A stretch of 6,675 nt of DNA from GWF2-43-63 sp035390965 (GCA_035390965.1 DAOPKE010000131.1:1-6675), one strand, 5' to 3'. Counted from the stretch's first letter, positions 1 to 5,671 are shown. Made by a program: numbers and translations. Notes: generated from the sequence alone by a model not told the origin.

Positions 1-46
1 GCGGAATAAATTCCACGACTGTAACGATTGTAACGTGTAACGAAAG

Positions 47-67
47 GAAATACGAAATACGAGATAT
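47..67. repeat. GARATAC heptamer array, copy 1
   Basis: Three tandem 7 bp units: GAAATAC, GAAATAC, GAGATAT. The same heptamer recurs at 154-180 and 212-226. Upstream, 21-42 holds three GTAACG words at slightly varying spacing. The array is non-coding and its function is unknown. Confidence 0.8.
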
Positions 68-103
68 GATGTGGAAATGTGCGGCTCCGCCGATGTGGTG
101 CCT

Positions 104-122
104 TCACGTAAAACGTGACAAG
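104..122 (+). repeat. 19 bp element with hairpin TCACGT-AAA-ACGTGA, left copy
   Basis: TCACGTAAAACGTGACAAG. The first 15 bases form a perfect 6 bp stem with a 3-base loop (104-109 / 113-118). The complete 19 bp recurs as a perfect inverted copy at 2605-2623 on the far side of the rlo gene pair. Its first 11 bases also recur in direct orientation at 2592-2602. Confidence 0.85.
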
Positions 123-153
123 TCGGCGTATGTGGGAATATGAGAGACGTTAT

Positions 154-180
154 GAGATACGAAATACGAGATACGAAATG
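154..180. repeat. GARATAC heptamer array, copy 2
   Basis: Tandem 7 bp units GAGATAC, GAAATAC, GAGATAC, then a partial unit GAAATG. It continues almost directly into the AATTTGAA octamer array at 183-214 and another GAAATAC unit at 220-226. Confidence 0.85.
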
Positions 181-182
181 CC

Positions 183-214
183 AATTTGAAAATTTGAAAA
201 TTCGGCAATTTGAA
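183..214. repeat. AATTTGAA octamer array
   Basis: Four 8 bp units in perfect register: AATTTGAA, AATTTGAA, AATTCGGC (diverged), AATTTGAA. From memory, similar AATTTGAAA-rich words are common between genes in Bacteroidota genomes, but I cannot search to confirm this. No coding or promoter role is visible. Confidence 0.85.
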
Positions 215-269
215 AATACGAAATACGGGTTAGGCGATAGAAAATACATATGTGGCGCTCAAGTGAATC

Positions 270-284
270 GTGACAAGTTCGCGC
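270..284 (+). repeat. 15 bp direct repeat flanking the rlo pair, left copy
   Basis: GTGACAAGTTCGCGC, identical to 2633-2647 and in the same orientation. The two copies bracket the rloA-rloB operon. The pair could be remnants of an insertion or simply two members of a dispersed repeat family. Confidence 0.8.
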
Positions 285-337
285 ATGCGGTTTTTTTTGC
301 GCTTCGCTTGAAAGATTTATGTGAGCACGGAGTTTAT

Positions 338-352
338 CCCGCTGGAAGCGGG
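338..352. repeat. GC-rich hairpin CCCGCT-GGA-AGCGGG
   Basis: A perfect 6 bp stem with a 3-base loop lies about 45 bp downstream of the rloB stop. On the minus (transcribed) strand it is followed by ATAAACT rather than a U-tract, so it is at best a weak terminator for the rlo operon. Its GGA triloop matches the GNA loop type of the hairpins in the capsule spacers. Confidence 0.55.
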
Positions 353-396
353 GTGCTGAGCGGGGGCGGTTTAACATAAATTAATTTAAATTCGCA

Positions 397-1044
397 TCAC
401 TGTTTAAGGATGCTCTTTAGTTCCGGAATTTCGAACAGCTGTGCCATTTCTGACAGGCCCATACAAGGGTTTTTGAAATCAAATGCCTTTGCTTTTTTTG
501 AATGCACGATGGCTGTTTTCAGCAATGGTTTCAACCTTTTATAAATATCGTTGTTTTTGTTTGTGAAATAATTACACGATTTATTGTAATCGGAAACAAG
601 CGGTTGATTTTTCAATTTTCGGATTACTTTAGAGCAATTGTCATAATACAGGACAGTGTCTTCGAAATGTAGCAGGAACCAGAATTCAAGGCAAGGATTG
701 TTTATTATGATGGTTACATTTTCCTGGTTTTTAGCAATGGTTTCAACATACTGTTTTAATTCATCAAGTGGCCGTCTGTTGCCTTTTTTCTTTTCTTTTG
801 ATTCTTTAATAACCACATCAAGATCGATAAGCCAGAACACCTTGTCGTAATGCAGCGCCAGTTCAATGACCTTTTGGTATAGCTCACTCAATTTTTTTCG
901 CTGTGGAATCTGCGGTTCAATATTTGCGTGCCGTACTTTCTCATTTCTTTTGAGCATCTGAATGTACCAATACTCGCATTCGCCATCGACGAGAATAGCA
1001 AATTTGGGAATTGACTTAATGGGGATCTTTCGTTTTTCTCTCAT
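397..1044 (-). CDS. rloB: RloB / AbiLii family protein (predicted phage-defence effector)
   Basis: A 215-residue cytoplasmic protein with no signal peptide or membrane segment. Family hallmarks are visible. The first is an acidic N-terminal motif VDGECEYWY (residues 19-27, Glu22 and Glu24). The second is a hydrophobic strand ending in LIDLD (72-76, Asp74 and Asp76). The third is the RloB signature NNPCLEFWFLLHF (115-127). The Glu...Asp-x-Asp order after hydrophobic strands resembles a TOPRIM nuclease fold; that is my inference, not shown here. In known systems RloB homologues are encoded next to an ATPase: rlo genes in Campylobacter type I restriction loci, and AbiLii in the lactococcal AbiL abortive-infection pair. 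Here the start ATG overlaps the rloA stop by one base (TAATG) with no nearby ribosome binding site, which suggests translational coupling and a fixed ratio. Family is fairly certain; biochemical activity is not. Confidence 0.87.
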   Translation of the reverse strand: MREKRKIPIKSIPKFAILVDGECEYWYIQMLKRNEKVRHANIEPQIPQRKKLSELYQKVIELALHYDKVFWLIDLDVVIKESKEKKKGNRRPLDELKQYVETIAKNQENVTIIINNPCLEFWFLLHFEDTVLYYDNCSKVIRKLKNQPLVSDYNKSCNYFTNKNNDIYKRLKPLLKTAIVHSKKAKAFDFKNPCMGLSEMAQLFEIPELKSILKQ

Positions 1045-2339
1045 TATTCTGAAAGTTGAAAATCTCCCAGGTCGGGCACAGCACCAAGTTTTCCGATTTT
1101 ATAAGCATTATAGACATTGCTGGTGTCGCGGATAACGGAGCTATCGAAATCGGCCAGCGAATAGAGCTTTGTAGCAGAATCTTCTGATTTATCGGTGAAC
1201 CAGATGGTATCGTTTCTGAAAATATCTTTGTTGTTCAATATTTCGCGATTGTGCGTAGTTGCAATGATTTGCGATTTTTTTGAATTCATCAGAAAAGTGA
1301 GCAAAAAATGAACAAACAAATCGGGATGCAATGATGCTTCCAGCTCATCGATGGGGATTGCTTTGGAGCTATTAATCAGCATACTCATAAGACCTGCAAA
1401 ACCGTAATAACGCATTGTACCACGCGATTCGGCATTATCGGGCAAACGGTATTTTTTATTTTTCACAGTATGCTCAAATGCCAGATTAAGAATTGTTATA
1501 GTTTCTTTCTGCTTTAATTCAATAATTCTCTCTTTTGAAACGCTCCCTTTTTCCACAAAATACTCCCAAAGGCCTTCCGGAACAGCAGCTTTTTGCTTAT
1601 CAATAATAATATCAGAAATATTAAAGTCTGCATTTTTCAAAATCTGCAGCACATGGTTCTTATTAACCTCTGCCCGATCAATGAGGCTTGTTACATAATC
1701 TTCCAGATTTGTTTTTGGAAGAACTATGGGTTTTAAATAATTTTTAAACCAGTCGGTGGCATCTTGTAGTTCTCTGCACTCTATGTTTGTTTTCAGAAAA
1801 CCGCCAAGCACGGTGTTGTTCCAGAGGGTATTGGCTGTCAGCGCTTTTTCACTGGCAGCCATGCCTTTGAGTTTACTTCCAAATGTAATTGTGCTGAATT
1901 GATTTTTAATATCGGTTTCCCTCACAAATACATTGGCCTTTTTGGGATCATAAAAATCAAGTTGTTCTCTTACAATTGATTTTTTATTAAACTCAACTAC
2001 GTAATGATAACGAACATTTTTCTGAATAAAAGAAATAGACAGCTGAGTATGCTGAGCGGGTGTTTTAGCATCGAGCAGAAACGGCTCAAAATTCAGCGTA
2101 TTCGTTTTTTTCTCTGCTGGCTCCAAAACCAGATTGCGAAGAAAATCGAGCGCTTTGAGAATGGTGGTTTTGCCAGATGCATTGGGCCCGTATATCAATC
2201 CAAGTTTGAGCAGTTTCAATCCTGGCGCCGCCTTGATAAGGTAATAATCTTCGAGATGAGAAGACTTTTCCGGCTCAAACGATAAGACCTGCTTTTCCTT
2301 AATCGGACCAAAATTCTGAACACTGAATTCGATAATCAT
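1044..2339 (-). CDS. rloA: AAA/ABC-type ATPase, RloA / AbiLi-like defence protein
   Basis: A 431-residue P-loop ATPase of the AAA_15/AAA_21 type, related to OLD and SMC-like ABC ATPases. Visible parts are an N-terminal FSVQNFGPIKEKQVLSF strand region (5-21), Walker A GPNASGKTT (51-59), a long middle insertion (about 80-290), and a signature-like ESRGTMRYYGFAGLM (304-318). Walker B/D-loop follows as IPIDELEASLHPD (328-340, with Asp331-Glu332), then the H-loop ATTHNREI (360-367, His363). It is predicted to dimerise on ATP, sense an infection signal and control RloB. I chose the ATG at 2337-2339. The longer reading would start at a TTG (2376-2378) that lies upstream of the promoter -7 element. 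With the ATG the leader is about 20 nt and A-rich without Shine-Dalgarno, normal for this phylum. It is the first gene of a two-gene operon. Confidence 0.88.
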   Translation of the reverse strand: MIIEFSVQNFGPIKEKQVLSFEPEKSSHLEDYYLIKAAPGLKLLKLGLIYGPNASGKTTILKALDFLRNLVLEPAEKKTNTLNFEPFLLDAKTPAQHTQLSISFIQKNVRYHYVVEFNKKSIVREQLDFYDPKKANVFVRETDIKNQFSTITFGSKLKGMAASEKALTANTLWNNTVLGGFLKTNIECRELQDATDWFKNYLKPIVLPKTNLEDYVTSLIDRAEVNKNHVLQILKNADFNISDIIIDKQKAAVPEGLWEYFVEKGSVSKERIIELKQKETITILNLAFEHTVKNKKYRLPDNAESRGTMRYYGFAGLMSMLINSSKAIPIDELEASLHPDLFVHFLLTFLMNSKKSQIIATTHNREILNNKDIFRNDTIWFTDKSEDSATKLYSLADFDSSVIRDTSNVYNAYKIGKLGAVPDLGDFQLSE

Positions 2340-2365
2340 TTCGCTTGAATTTTGTAATGAATCTG

Positions 2366-2395
2366 CAAATATAAACAAATAAAATCAATTTTCAA
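2366..2395 (-). promoter_or_regulatory. Bacteroidota-type promoter of the rloA-rloB operon
   Basis: Read on the minus strand, TTG (2393-2395) is followed by a 19-base spacer and TATATTTG (2366-2373). This fits the Bacteroidota housekeeping-sigma consensus of TTTG/TTG about 19-21 bp before TAnnTTTG. Transcription would start near 2360, about 20 nt before the rloA ATG. The placement also rules against the upstream TTG start codon. It is a sequence match only. Confidence 0.7.
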
Positions 2396-2399
2396 CACT

Positions 2400-2429
2400 T
2401 TACAATCGTATTTTGTAATTCATTTACAA
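2400..2429. promoter_or_regulatory. Candidate operator: three TTACAA/TTGTAA sites upstream of the rlo promoter
   Basis: TTACAA (2400-2405), TTGTAA (2413-2418) and TTACAA (2424-2429) alternate in orientation with gaps of 7 and 5 bases. They form two overlapping inverted repeats immediately upstream of the -33 element. A fourth copy, TTGTAA (2352-2357), lies near the expected transcript start. The layout resembles binding sites for a dimeric regulator. No regulator gene is in the window, and the AT-rich background raises the chance of coincidence. Confidence 0.4.
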
Positions 2430-2540
2430 TTTAGACACATAAAAACACACTGAAGACTATTTTATCAAGCACACTCCGTTCGTGGCCTTTGTTGAAAAAA
2501 TTTGAGAGGTGGGATTTAATTTTTTTGAGCATGGGAGAGA

Positions 2541-2568
2541 TTAGGCGTTAGGCATTAGGCGAGAGGCG
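2541..2568. repeat. TTAGGCG heptamer array
   Basis: Four tandem 7 bp units: TTAGGCG, TTAGGCA, TTAGGCG, AGAGGCG. The same word also occurs once in the other rlo flank, at 230-236. It is non-coding. Confidence 0.85.
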
Positions 2569-2590
2569 TTATATTATGCGCTCACGCGAA

Positions 2591-2634
2591 ATCACGTAAA
2601 ACAGCTTGTCACGTTTTACGTGATGACAAGCTGT
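2591..2634. repeat. Overlapping, mutually exclusive hairpins containing the inverted 19 bp element
   Basis: Structure 1 pairs ATCACGTAAAAC (2591-2602) with GTTTTACGTGAT (2613-2624), a perfect 12 bp stem with a 10-base loop. Structure 2 pairs ACAGCTTG (2601-2608) with CAAGCTGT (2627-2634) and TCACGT (2609-2614) with ACGTGA (2618-2623). That is a 14 bp stem with a TTT loop and a 3-base bulge (TGA, 2624-2626). The two cannot form together. Positions 2605-2623 are a perfect inverted copy of 104-122. The element lies about 100 bp downstream of the wzc stop. Confidence 0.85.
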
Positions 2635-2647
2635 GACAAGTTCGCGC
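2633..2647 (+). repeat. 15 bp direct repeat flanking the rlo pair, right copy
   Basis: GTGACAAGTTCGCGC, identical to 270-284. It overlaps the 3' end of the hairpin region by two bases. Together with the left copy it brackets about 2.3 kb that contains the entire rlo operon and its promoter. Confidence 0.8.
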
Positions 2648-2668
2648 GGGAGAAGAAAGATCGATGTG

Positions 2669-2696
2669 GCGCGTGGGCGTTGATGCGCGTGGGCGT
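2669..2696. repeat. GCGCGTGGGCGT pair, 16 bp period
   Basis: Two identical 12 bp copies (2669-2680 and 2685-2696) are separated by TGAT. They sit immediately before the TCGCATYA octamer array. No coding capacity or family is recognised. Confidence 0.75.
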
Positions 2697-2700
2697 AGTT

Positions 2701-2740
2701 TCGCATCATCGCATTATCGCATTATCGCATCATCGCATCA
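2701..2740. repeat. TCGCATYA octamer array abutting and supplying the wzc stop codon
   Basis: Five perfect-register 8 bp units: TCGCATCA, TCGCATTA, TCGCATTA, TCGCATCA, TCGCATCA. The last three bases of the final unit (2738-2740) are the TGA stop of wzc on the minus strand, so the array starts at the stop codon and runs downstream. An 8 bp unit cannot encode a simple in-frame peptide repeat, so its expansion is not driven by coding. Confidence 0.9.
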
Positions 2741-5167
2741 TGCCTTATCGTCCTCAATATAGCCGTAGCCATAGCCGTAGCCATAACCGTAGCCATAGCC
2801 ATATCCATATCCCGACCGCTTCTGGCGCGGAACATCGTTAATCACAAGCACGGTATTATTGAGTTTTCGCATGCGTAACTCTTTCAGCAAATCACGTAAA
2901 ATATTTTTTCTGGTCTTGCGAAGCCGCACCACAACAGCCAAAGCATCGCTATTCTTCACTAAAATATTCGCATCAGTTACGGCAGCCATTGGCGGAGTAT
3001 CGATAATAATAATATCATATACATTTTTCACATGCGCCAGTAAAGAATCCATTTCAGGACTTTCAAGCAGCTCGGCCGGATTGAAAGGAACCTTCCCCGC
3101 GGTAATCACGGTCATATTGCTATTCTCAGTGCAAACCCGCAGAATATCATCGATTGAAGCATTTCCTGTGAGATATTCACTCAGGCCCGGACTTTTCGGC
3201 AATGCAATAAGCTCAAACAAACGCGACTTGCGCATATCGGCGCCGATAAGCAAGGTTTTCTTTCCTGCAACAGCAAAGGCCTGGCCCAAATTGACCGAGA
3301 TAAAAGTCTTTCCGGCCGCCGGCAAATCCGATGTGATAACAATGGAAAATCCACTTTTATTTTTTGACATCGAATTGATATTTGTACGCAGGTTCCTGAA
3401 ACTTTCAGCCACGACTGAGCGCGGTGCACTGCGAAAAACCAACTCATCATTTCCTTCATAATGCATAATGGAACCCGCACTCGGAAACGTTGACAATTCC
3501 TCTATTTCACGCGGATACTCAAACGTATTTTTCAGCCATCCAGGCAGGAAAATAATGCCAAGAGCCACCAGCAACGACATTACAAAAGCAATCAGATAGA
3601 CCATGCTGTTTTTTGGTTTTATCTGAACCACTTTTTCACACACATCAAGCACCGAATTGTCGGGCATATTTGTGGCCGCCGTTATTTTGGCTTCAGCTCT
3701 GCGTTGCAGAAGGAATACATACAATTCGTTATACAGATTGAATTCACGCTCAAATCCAAGCAGATTGCGCTGGTTGGTCGGCAACAGAGAAACACGGGCA
3801 TTCACGCTTCCTGAGCGCCTTTCCATTTCCGAAATGCTCATGTTGTTGAGCTGAATGATGTTTTTTGTATTCTCTAAAATATTCTGCTGAGTCTGTTCAA
3901 TCTGTGCATTGATTTTCTGTACCGCAGGATTTTTTTCGCCGGCACTTTTTACCAACGCCGAACGCTCGTTGTAGAGCCGTGTGAGCTCCTGAATCAACGA
4001 AGCCGTTACCGCATCTTCAATACCCATGCTGCTTGGAACAACAATGCTTTCCAGATCACGATCCATTTCAACATAATCGCGCAGATAATTGTAGTATTTG
4101 TTTTTCAACAGCAATTCCGCTTTCTGCTTATCAATTTCGCGCATCTGATCAAAAATGGCAGCTGCTTCATTATCGAGACTCATAATCTGATTTTCCTTAC
4201 GGTATGATTCCAGGTCCGACTCGGCATTGCTCAGCTCTTCGGCAATCGATTCCAGCTCGGAATCAATAAATTCAATGGTTTTGACAGCAACGCTGTTTTT
4301 ATTATTTAATCCCGATTCAATATATACAGCAGTCAATGCATTTAAATAATCTTTCAGGATTTCCGGTTGATAATATTGAGATGTAATTCGCAATACTGAA
4401 GAAGTTTTCGAAGTGGGTTCAATGGAAAGACCCTTGTTCAGATTGTCGGAATATGCCTGAAGATTATTAAGCCGGAAAGCAAGGTCACCTCTGGCATATG
4501 TAGATGGAATGGCATTTCCGGGCATGATTACAAAACGAAAATTTGAAGTGGTTATGGTATCTCCAAAGCGATGTTCTTTTTCATATTGAATACTTGGCAG
4601 GTCGATGTAATTGCCCTGTCGCAGGTAATAATCGTTGACCCGATAGTCATAGAGCCGCCCGCCATTTTGATTTGATGTCAGAACAAATGAATGGTCGTCT
4701 TTGAATTTGATATCGAAAGAAGCACCGGCCACCTGCGGATGAAGAGTGTCAATTACAACAACATAAGGCCTCACAGCATAGATGGTGTTGGTGCGGATAC
4801 GGCCAGATATGAAATAACTCACTTGCCAGTCAATATGCTTCACAGCTTCCTGCGACATATTCTTTGAAAGCAATATCTGTTGCTCATTTTCAACGGTTGT
4901 TGAGGCCTGACCGATATCGAGACCCATAAGTTTCTGAGCATCCATGAGCTTATTCTGCTTATCCTGCACCAATACAGTGGTTGAACCCTGATAAAGCCGC
5001 GGCGCCTTGCGCAGGTAAAACCAGGCAGATCCAAGTCCAATAAGCACACAAAGCGCTACAATATACCATTGCCGCAAAATCCTGTAAAACAACATACGGA
5101 AATCAATGGTCTTCTCTTCTTCTTCCGAAGCAAATTGCTTCATCGTTTCCTGACTTTCCTGAGACAT
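2738..5167 (-). CDS. wzc: Wzc-type polysaccharide co-polymerase / BY-kinase with Tyr-Gly tail
   Basis: An 809-residue inner-membrane protein that sets chain length and gates export of capsule or exopolysaccharide. The N-terminal Wzz domain begins after an acidic stretch, with a membrane segment near 33-51. A long periplasmic region follows, including helical coiled-coil segments (about 290-450) and a GNVR-like part (about 460-500). The second membrane segment is near 521-541. The cytoplasmic tyrosine kinase holds the EX2RX2R ring motif (Glu588, Arg591, Arg594), Walker A TSDLPAAGKT (612-621), Walker A' LLIGADMRK (639-647) and Walker B IIIIDTPP (719-726). The first Asp usual in Walker A' is Gly642; I recall similar forms in Bacteroidota relatives. 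The tail has nine tyrosines at alternate positions 787-803, the expected autophosphorylation cluster. The start is an ATG. It lies downstream of the Wza-like and VanZ-like genes. Confidence 0.95.
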   Translation of the reverse strand: MSQESQETMKQFASEEEEKTIDFRMLFYRILRQWYIVALCVLIGLGSAWFYLRKAPRLYQGSTTVLVQDKQNKLMDAQKLMGLDIGQASTTVENEQQILLSKNMSQEAVKHIDWQVSYFISGRIRTNTIYAVRPYVVVIDTLHPQVAGASFDIKFKDDHSFVLTSNQNGGRLYDYRVNDYYLRQGNYIDLPSIQYEKEHRFGDTITTSNFRFVIMPGNAIPSTYARGDLAFRLNNLQAYSDNLNKGLSIEPTSKTSSVLRITSQYYQPEILKDYLNALTAVYIESGLNNKNSVAVKTIEFIDSELESIAEELSNAESDLESYRKENQIMSLDNEAAAIFDQMREIDKQKAELLLKNKYYNYLRDYVEMDRDLESIVVPSSMGIEDAVTASLIQELTRLYNERSALVKSAGEKNPAVQKINAQIEQTQQNILENTKNIIQLNNMSISEMERRSGSVNARVSLLPTNQRNLLGFEREFNLYNELYVFLLQRRAEAKITAATNMPDNSVLDVCEKVVQIKPKNSMVYLIAFVMSLLVALGIIFLPGWLKNTFEYPREIEELSTFPSAGSIMHYEGNDELVFRSAPRSVVAESFRNLRTNINSMSKNKSGFSIVITSDLPAAGKTFISVNLGQAFAVAGKKTLLIGADMRKSRLFELIALPKSPGLSEYLTGNASIDDILRVCTENSNMTVITAGKVPFNPAELLESPEMDSLLAHVKNVYDIIIIDTPPMAAVTDANILVKNSDALAVVVRLRKTRKNILRDLLKELRMRKLNNTVLVINDVPRQKRSGYGYGYGYGYGYGYGYGYIEDDKA
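2759..2812 (-). repeat. Minisatellite encoding nine Tyr-Gly pairs in the wzc tail
   Basis: Nine 6 bp units give a (Gly-Tyr) run. Much of it alternates TAC and TAT tyrosine codons, giving a higher-order 12 bp period at the 3' end of the gene. Because the unit is a multiple of three, slippage would change the number of phosphorylatable tyrosines without shifting the frame. It ends 18 bp before the TCGCATYA array. Confidence 0.9.
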
Positions 5168-5277
5168 ATCTTGATTTTTAAAAATTCTTAATCTTTATTT
5201 CTCTGCCGCAGGCAGCTTAACTTTTGCCTTAACCTGGCTGTTGACCTTGTCCTCGACCTTATTAACAGTGCATCCCC
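5168..5277. other. Short spacer between the vanZ-like gene and wzc
   Basis: It holds a perfect 12 bp AT palindrome ATTTTTAAAAAT (5174-5185) six bases before the wzc ATG, the CTGCC-GCA-GGCAG hairpin, and degenerate CTTAACC words. CTTAACCTGGCTGTT (5228-5242) recurs with one change at 6627-6641. I see no TAnnTTTG promoter, so wzc is probably read from upstream. Confidence 0.6.
5203..5217. repeat. Intergenic hairpin CTGCC-GCA-GGCAG, copy 1
   Basis: CTGCCGCAGGCAGCT has a 5 bp perfect stem with a GCA loop, followed by CT and then TAAC words. It is identical to 5672-5686 and matches 6646-6660 apart from one compensatory pair change. It lies about 35 bp upstream of the wzc start. Confidence 0.85.
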
Positions 5278-5646
5278 TCAGCCCCGCCGATTCGTCCACA
5301 TCGTCACACTCCCCAACCCTGCTCCAATCGACGAAAAATAAAAATCGTCCCACGCTACATTGCGGTTTGGCACAAGCATTTGTGCGTATTCAAGACCCGC
5401 CGCCAATGCGATAAATGACAGCGGCACAAATAAACACATCAGTCCTTGTTTGCGAAACGACAGACGGAAAGCCCATGCTGCAAGAAAGGTCAGCACAACA
5501 AATGCAATAATATGCAGCCACAAATCGTGTCGAAGCCCAAAAATAAATAAAGGCGGATCGTCTTTAGAACCGTTGATCGGCAAAAAATTCATCACTACCA
5601 AGCCAGCAACTGCAAGATAAAATATGAATTTGCGATTAATATTCAT
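5278..5646 (-). CDS. VanZ-like small integral membrane protein
   Basis: A 122-residue protein, nearly all membrane: hydrophobic segments near 7-23, 42-60, 69-85 and a weaker one near 102-117. VanZ-type features are HDLWLHIIAFVVLTFL (40-55, His45) and EYAQMLVPNRNVAWDD (86-101, with Glu87, Gln89, Arg95, Asp100), followed by a Gly-rich helix. VanZ itself gives low-level teicoplanin resistance; the biochemical role of the wider family is unknown, and members are often found near cell-envelope sugar genes. It sits between the Wza-like and Wzc genes, suggesting co-expression with the export machine. I chose the ATG at 5644-5646. An ATG at 5665-5667 would add MKVEDET, which is encoded by the same GGTTGAGGATGAG-type repeat DNA that fills the spacer, so it is less likely to be genuine protein. 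Confidence 0.8.
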   Translation of the reverse strand: MNINRKFIFYLAVAGLVVMNFLPINGSKDDPPLFIFGLRHDLWLHIIAFVVLTFLAAWAFRLSFRKQGLMCLFVPLSFIALAAGLEYAQMLVPNRNVAWDDFYFSSIGAGLGSVTMWTNRRG

Positions 5647-5671
5647 TGTCTCATCCTCAACCTTCATATTC

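Larger units (their letters stand above)
1..396. other. Gene-free spacer downstream of rloB, rich in short word repeats
   Basis: No convincing gene is present. Short open frames on both strands consist mostly of translated repeats and match no family I recognise. The spacer is a mosaic of GTAACG words (21-42), GARATAC heptamers (47-67, 154-180, 212-226), AATTTGAA octamers (183-214), a TCACGT/ACGTGA hairpin (104-118), a run of eight T (291-298) and a GC-rich hairpin (338-352). The rloB transcript would end here, but I see no classical stem followed by a U-tract on the minus strand. Confidence 0.75.
2340..2737. other. Gene-free spacer between wzc and rloA
   Basis: No convincing gene is present. 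The right part (about 2541-2737), just downstream of wzc, is packed with word repeats and overlapping hairpins. The left part holds the rloA promoter region, and 2431-2540 shows nothing I can interpret. No stem plus U-tract terminator for wzc is evident. The overlapping hairpins at 2591-2634 might serve as a transcript end or as protection from exonucleases. Confidence 0.7.

Noticed and set aside
278..300. CGCATGCG palindrome followed by eight T, as an intrinsic terminator on the plus strand
   Set aside because: The palindrome leaves no proper loop (only about 3 pairs if folded), and no plus-strand gene ends here.
140..379. Open frame of 79 codons on the plus strand (and a similar one on the minus strand at 150-377)
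   Set aside because: Both translate the GARATAC and AATTTGAA arrays, show no family motif, and have no promoter or ribosome binding context.
2340..2378. N-terminal extension of the ATPase from a TTG at 2376-2378
   Set aside because: It would start upstream of the promoter -7 element, and the family typically begins at the IIEFSVQNF segment, which follows the ATG at 2337-2339.
104..2623. Insertion sequence or transposon with 19 bp terminal inverted repeats
   Set aside because: The enclosed genes are not transposase-like, no target-site duplication adjoins the repeats, and the right copy is nested in further partial copies; repeat-mediated exchange remains possible but an IS call is not supported.
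2541..2740. CRISPR array
   Set aside because: Repeat units are 7-8 bp in direct tandem without unique spacers of 25-45 bp, and no cas gene is present.
2620..2841. Plus-strand open frame with a Ser-His-rich protein
   Set aside because: It is a read-through of the hairpin, the TCGCATYA array and the antisense of the Tyr-Gly minisatellite; the repeat composition explains the open frame.
2859..3461. Plus-strand open frame of 200 codons opposite wzc
   Set aside because: It lies entirely antisense to the kinase domain, which has intact motifs on the minus strand; its sequence resembles no protein family.
5174..5185. ATTTTTAAAAAT palindrome before the wzc start as an operator
   Set aside because: It is a perfect 12 bp palindrome, but made only of A and T in an AT-rich leader and without a second copy; too weak to call a regulatory site.
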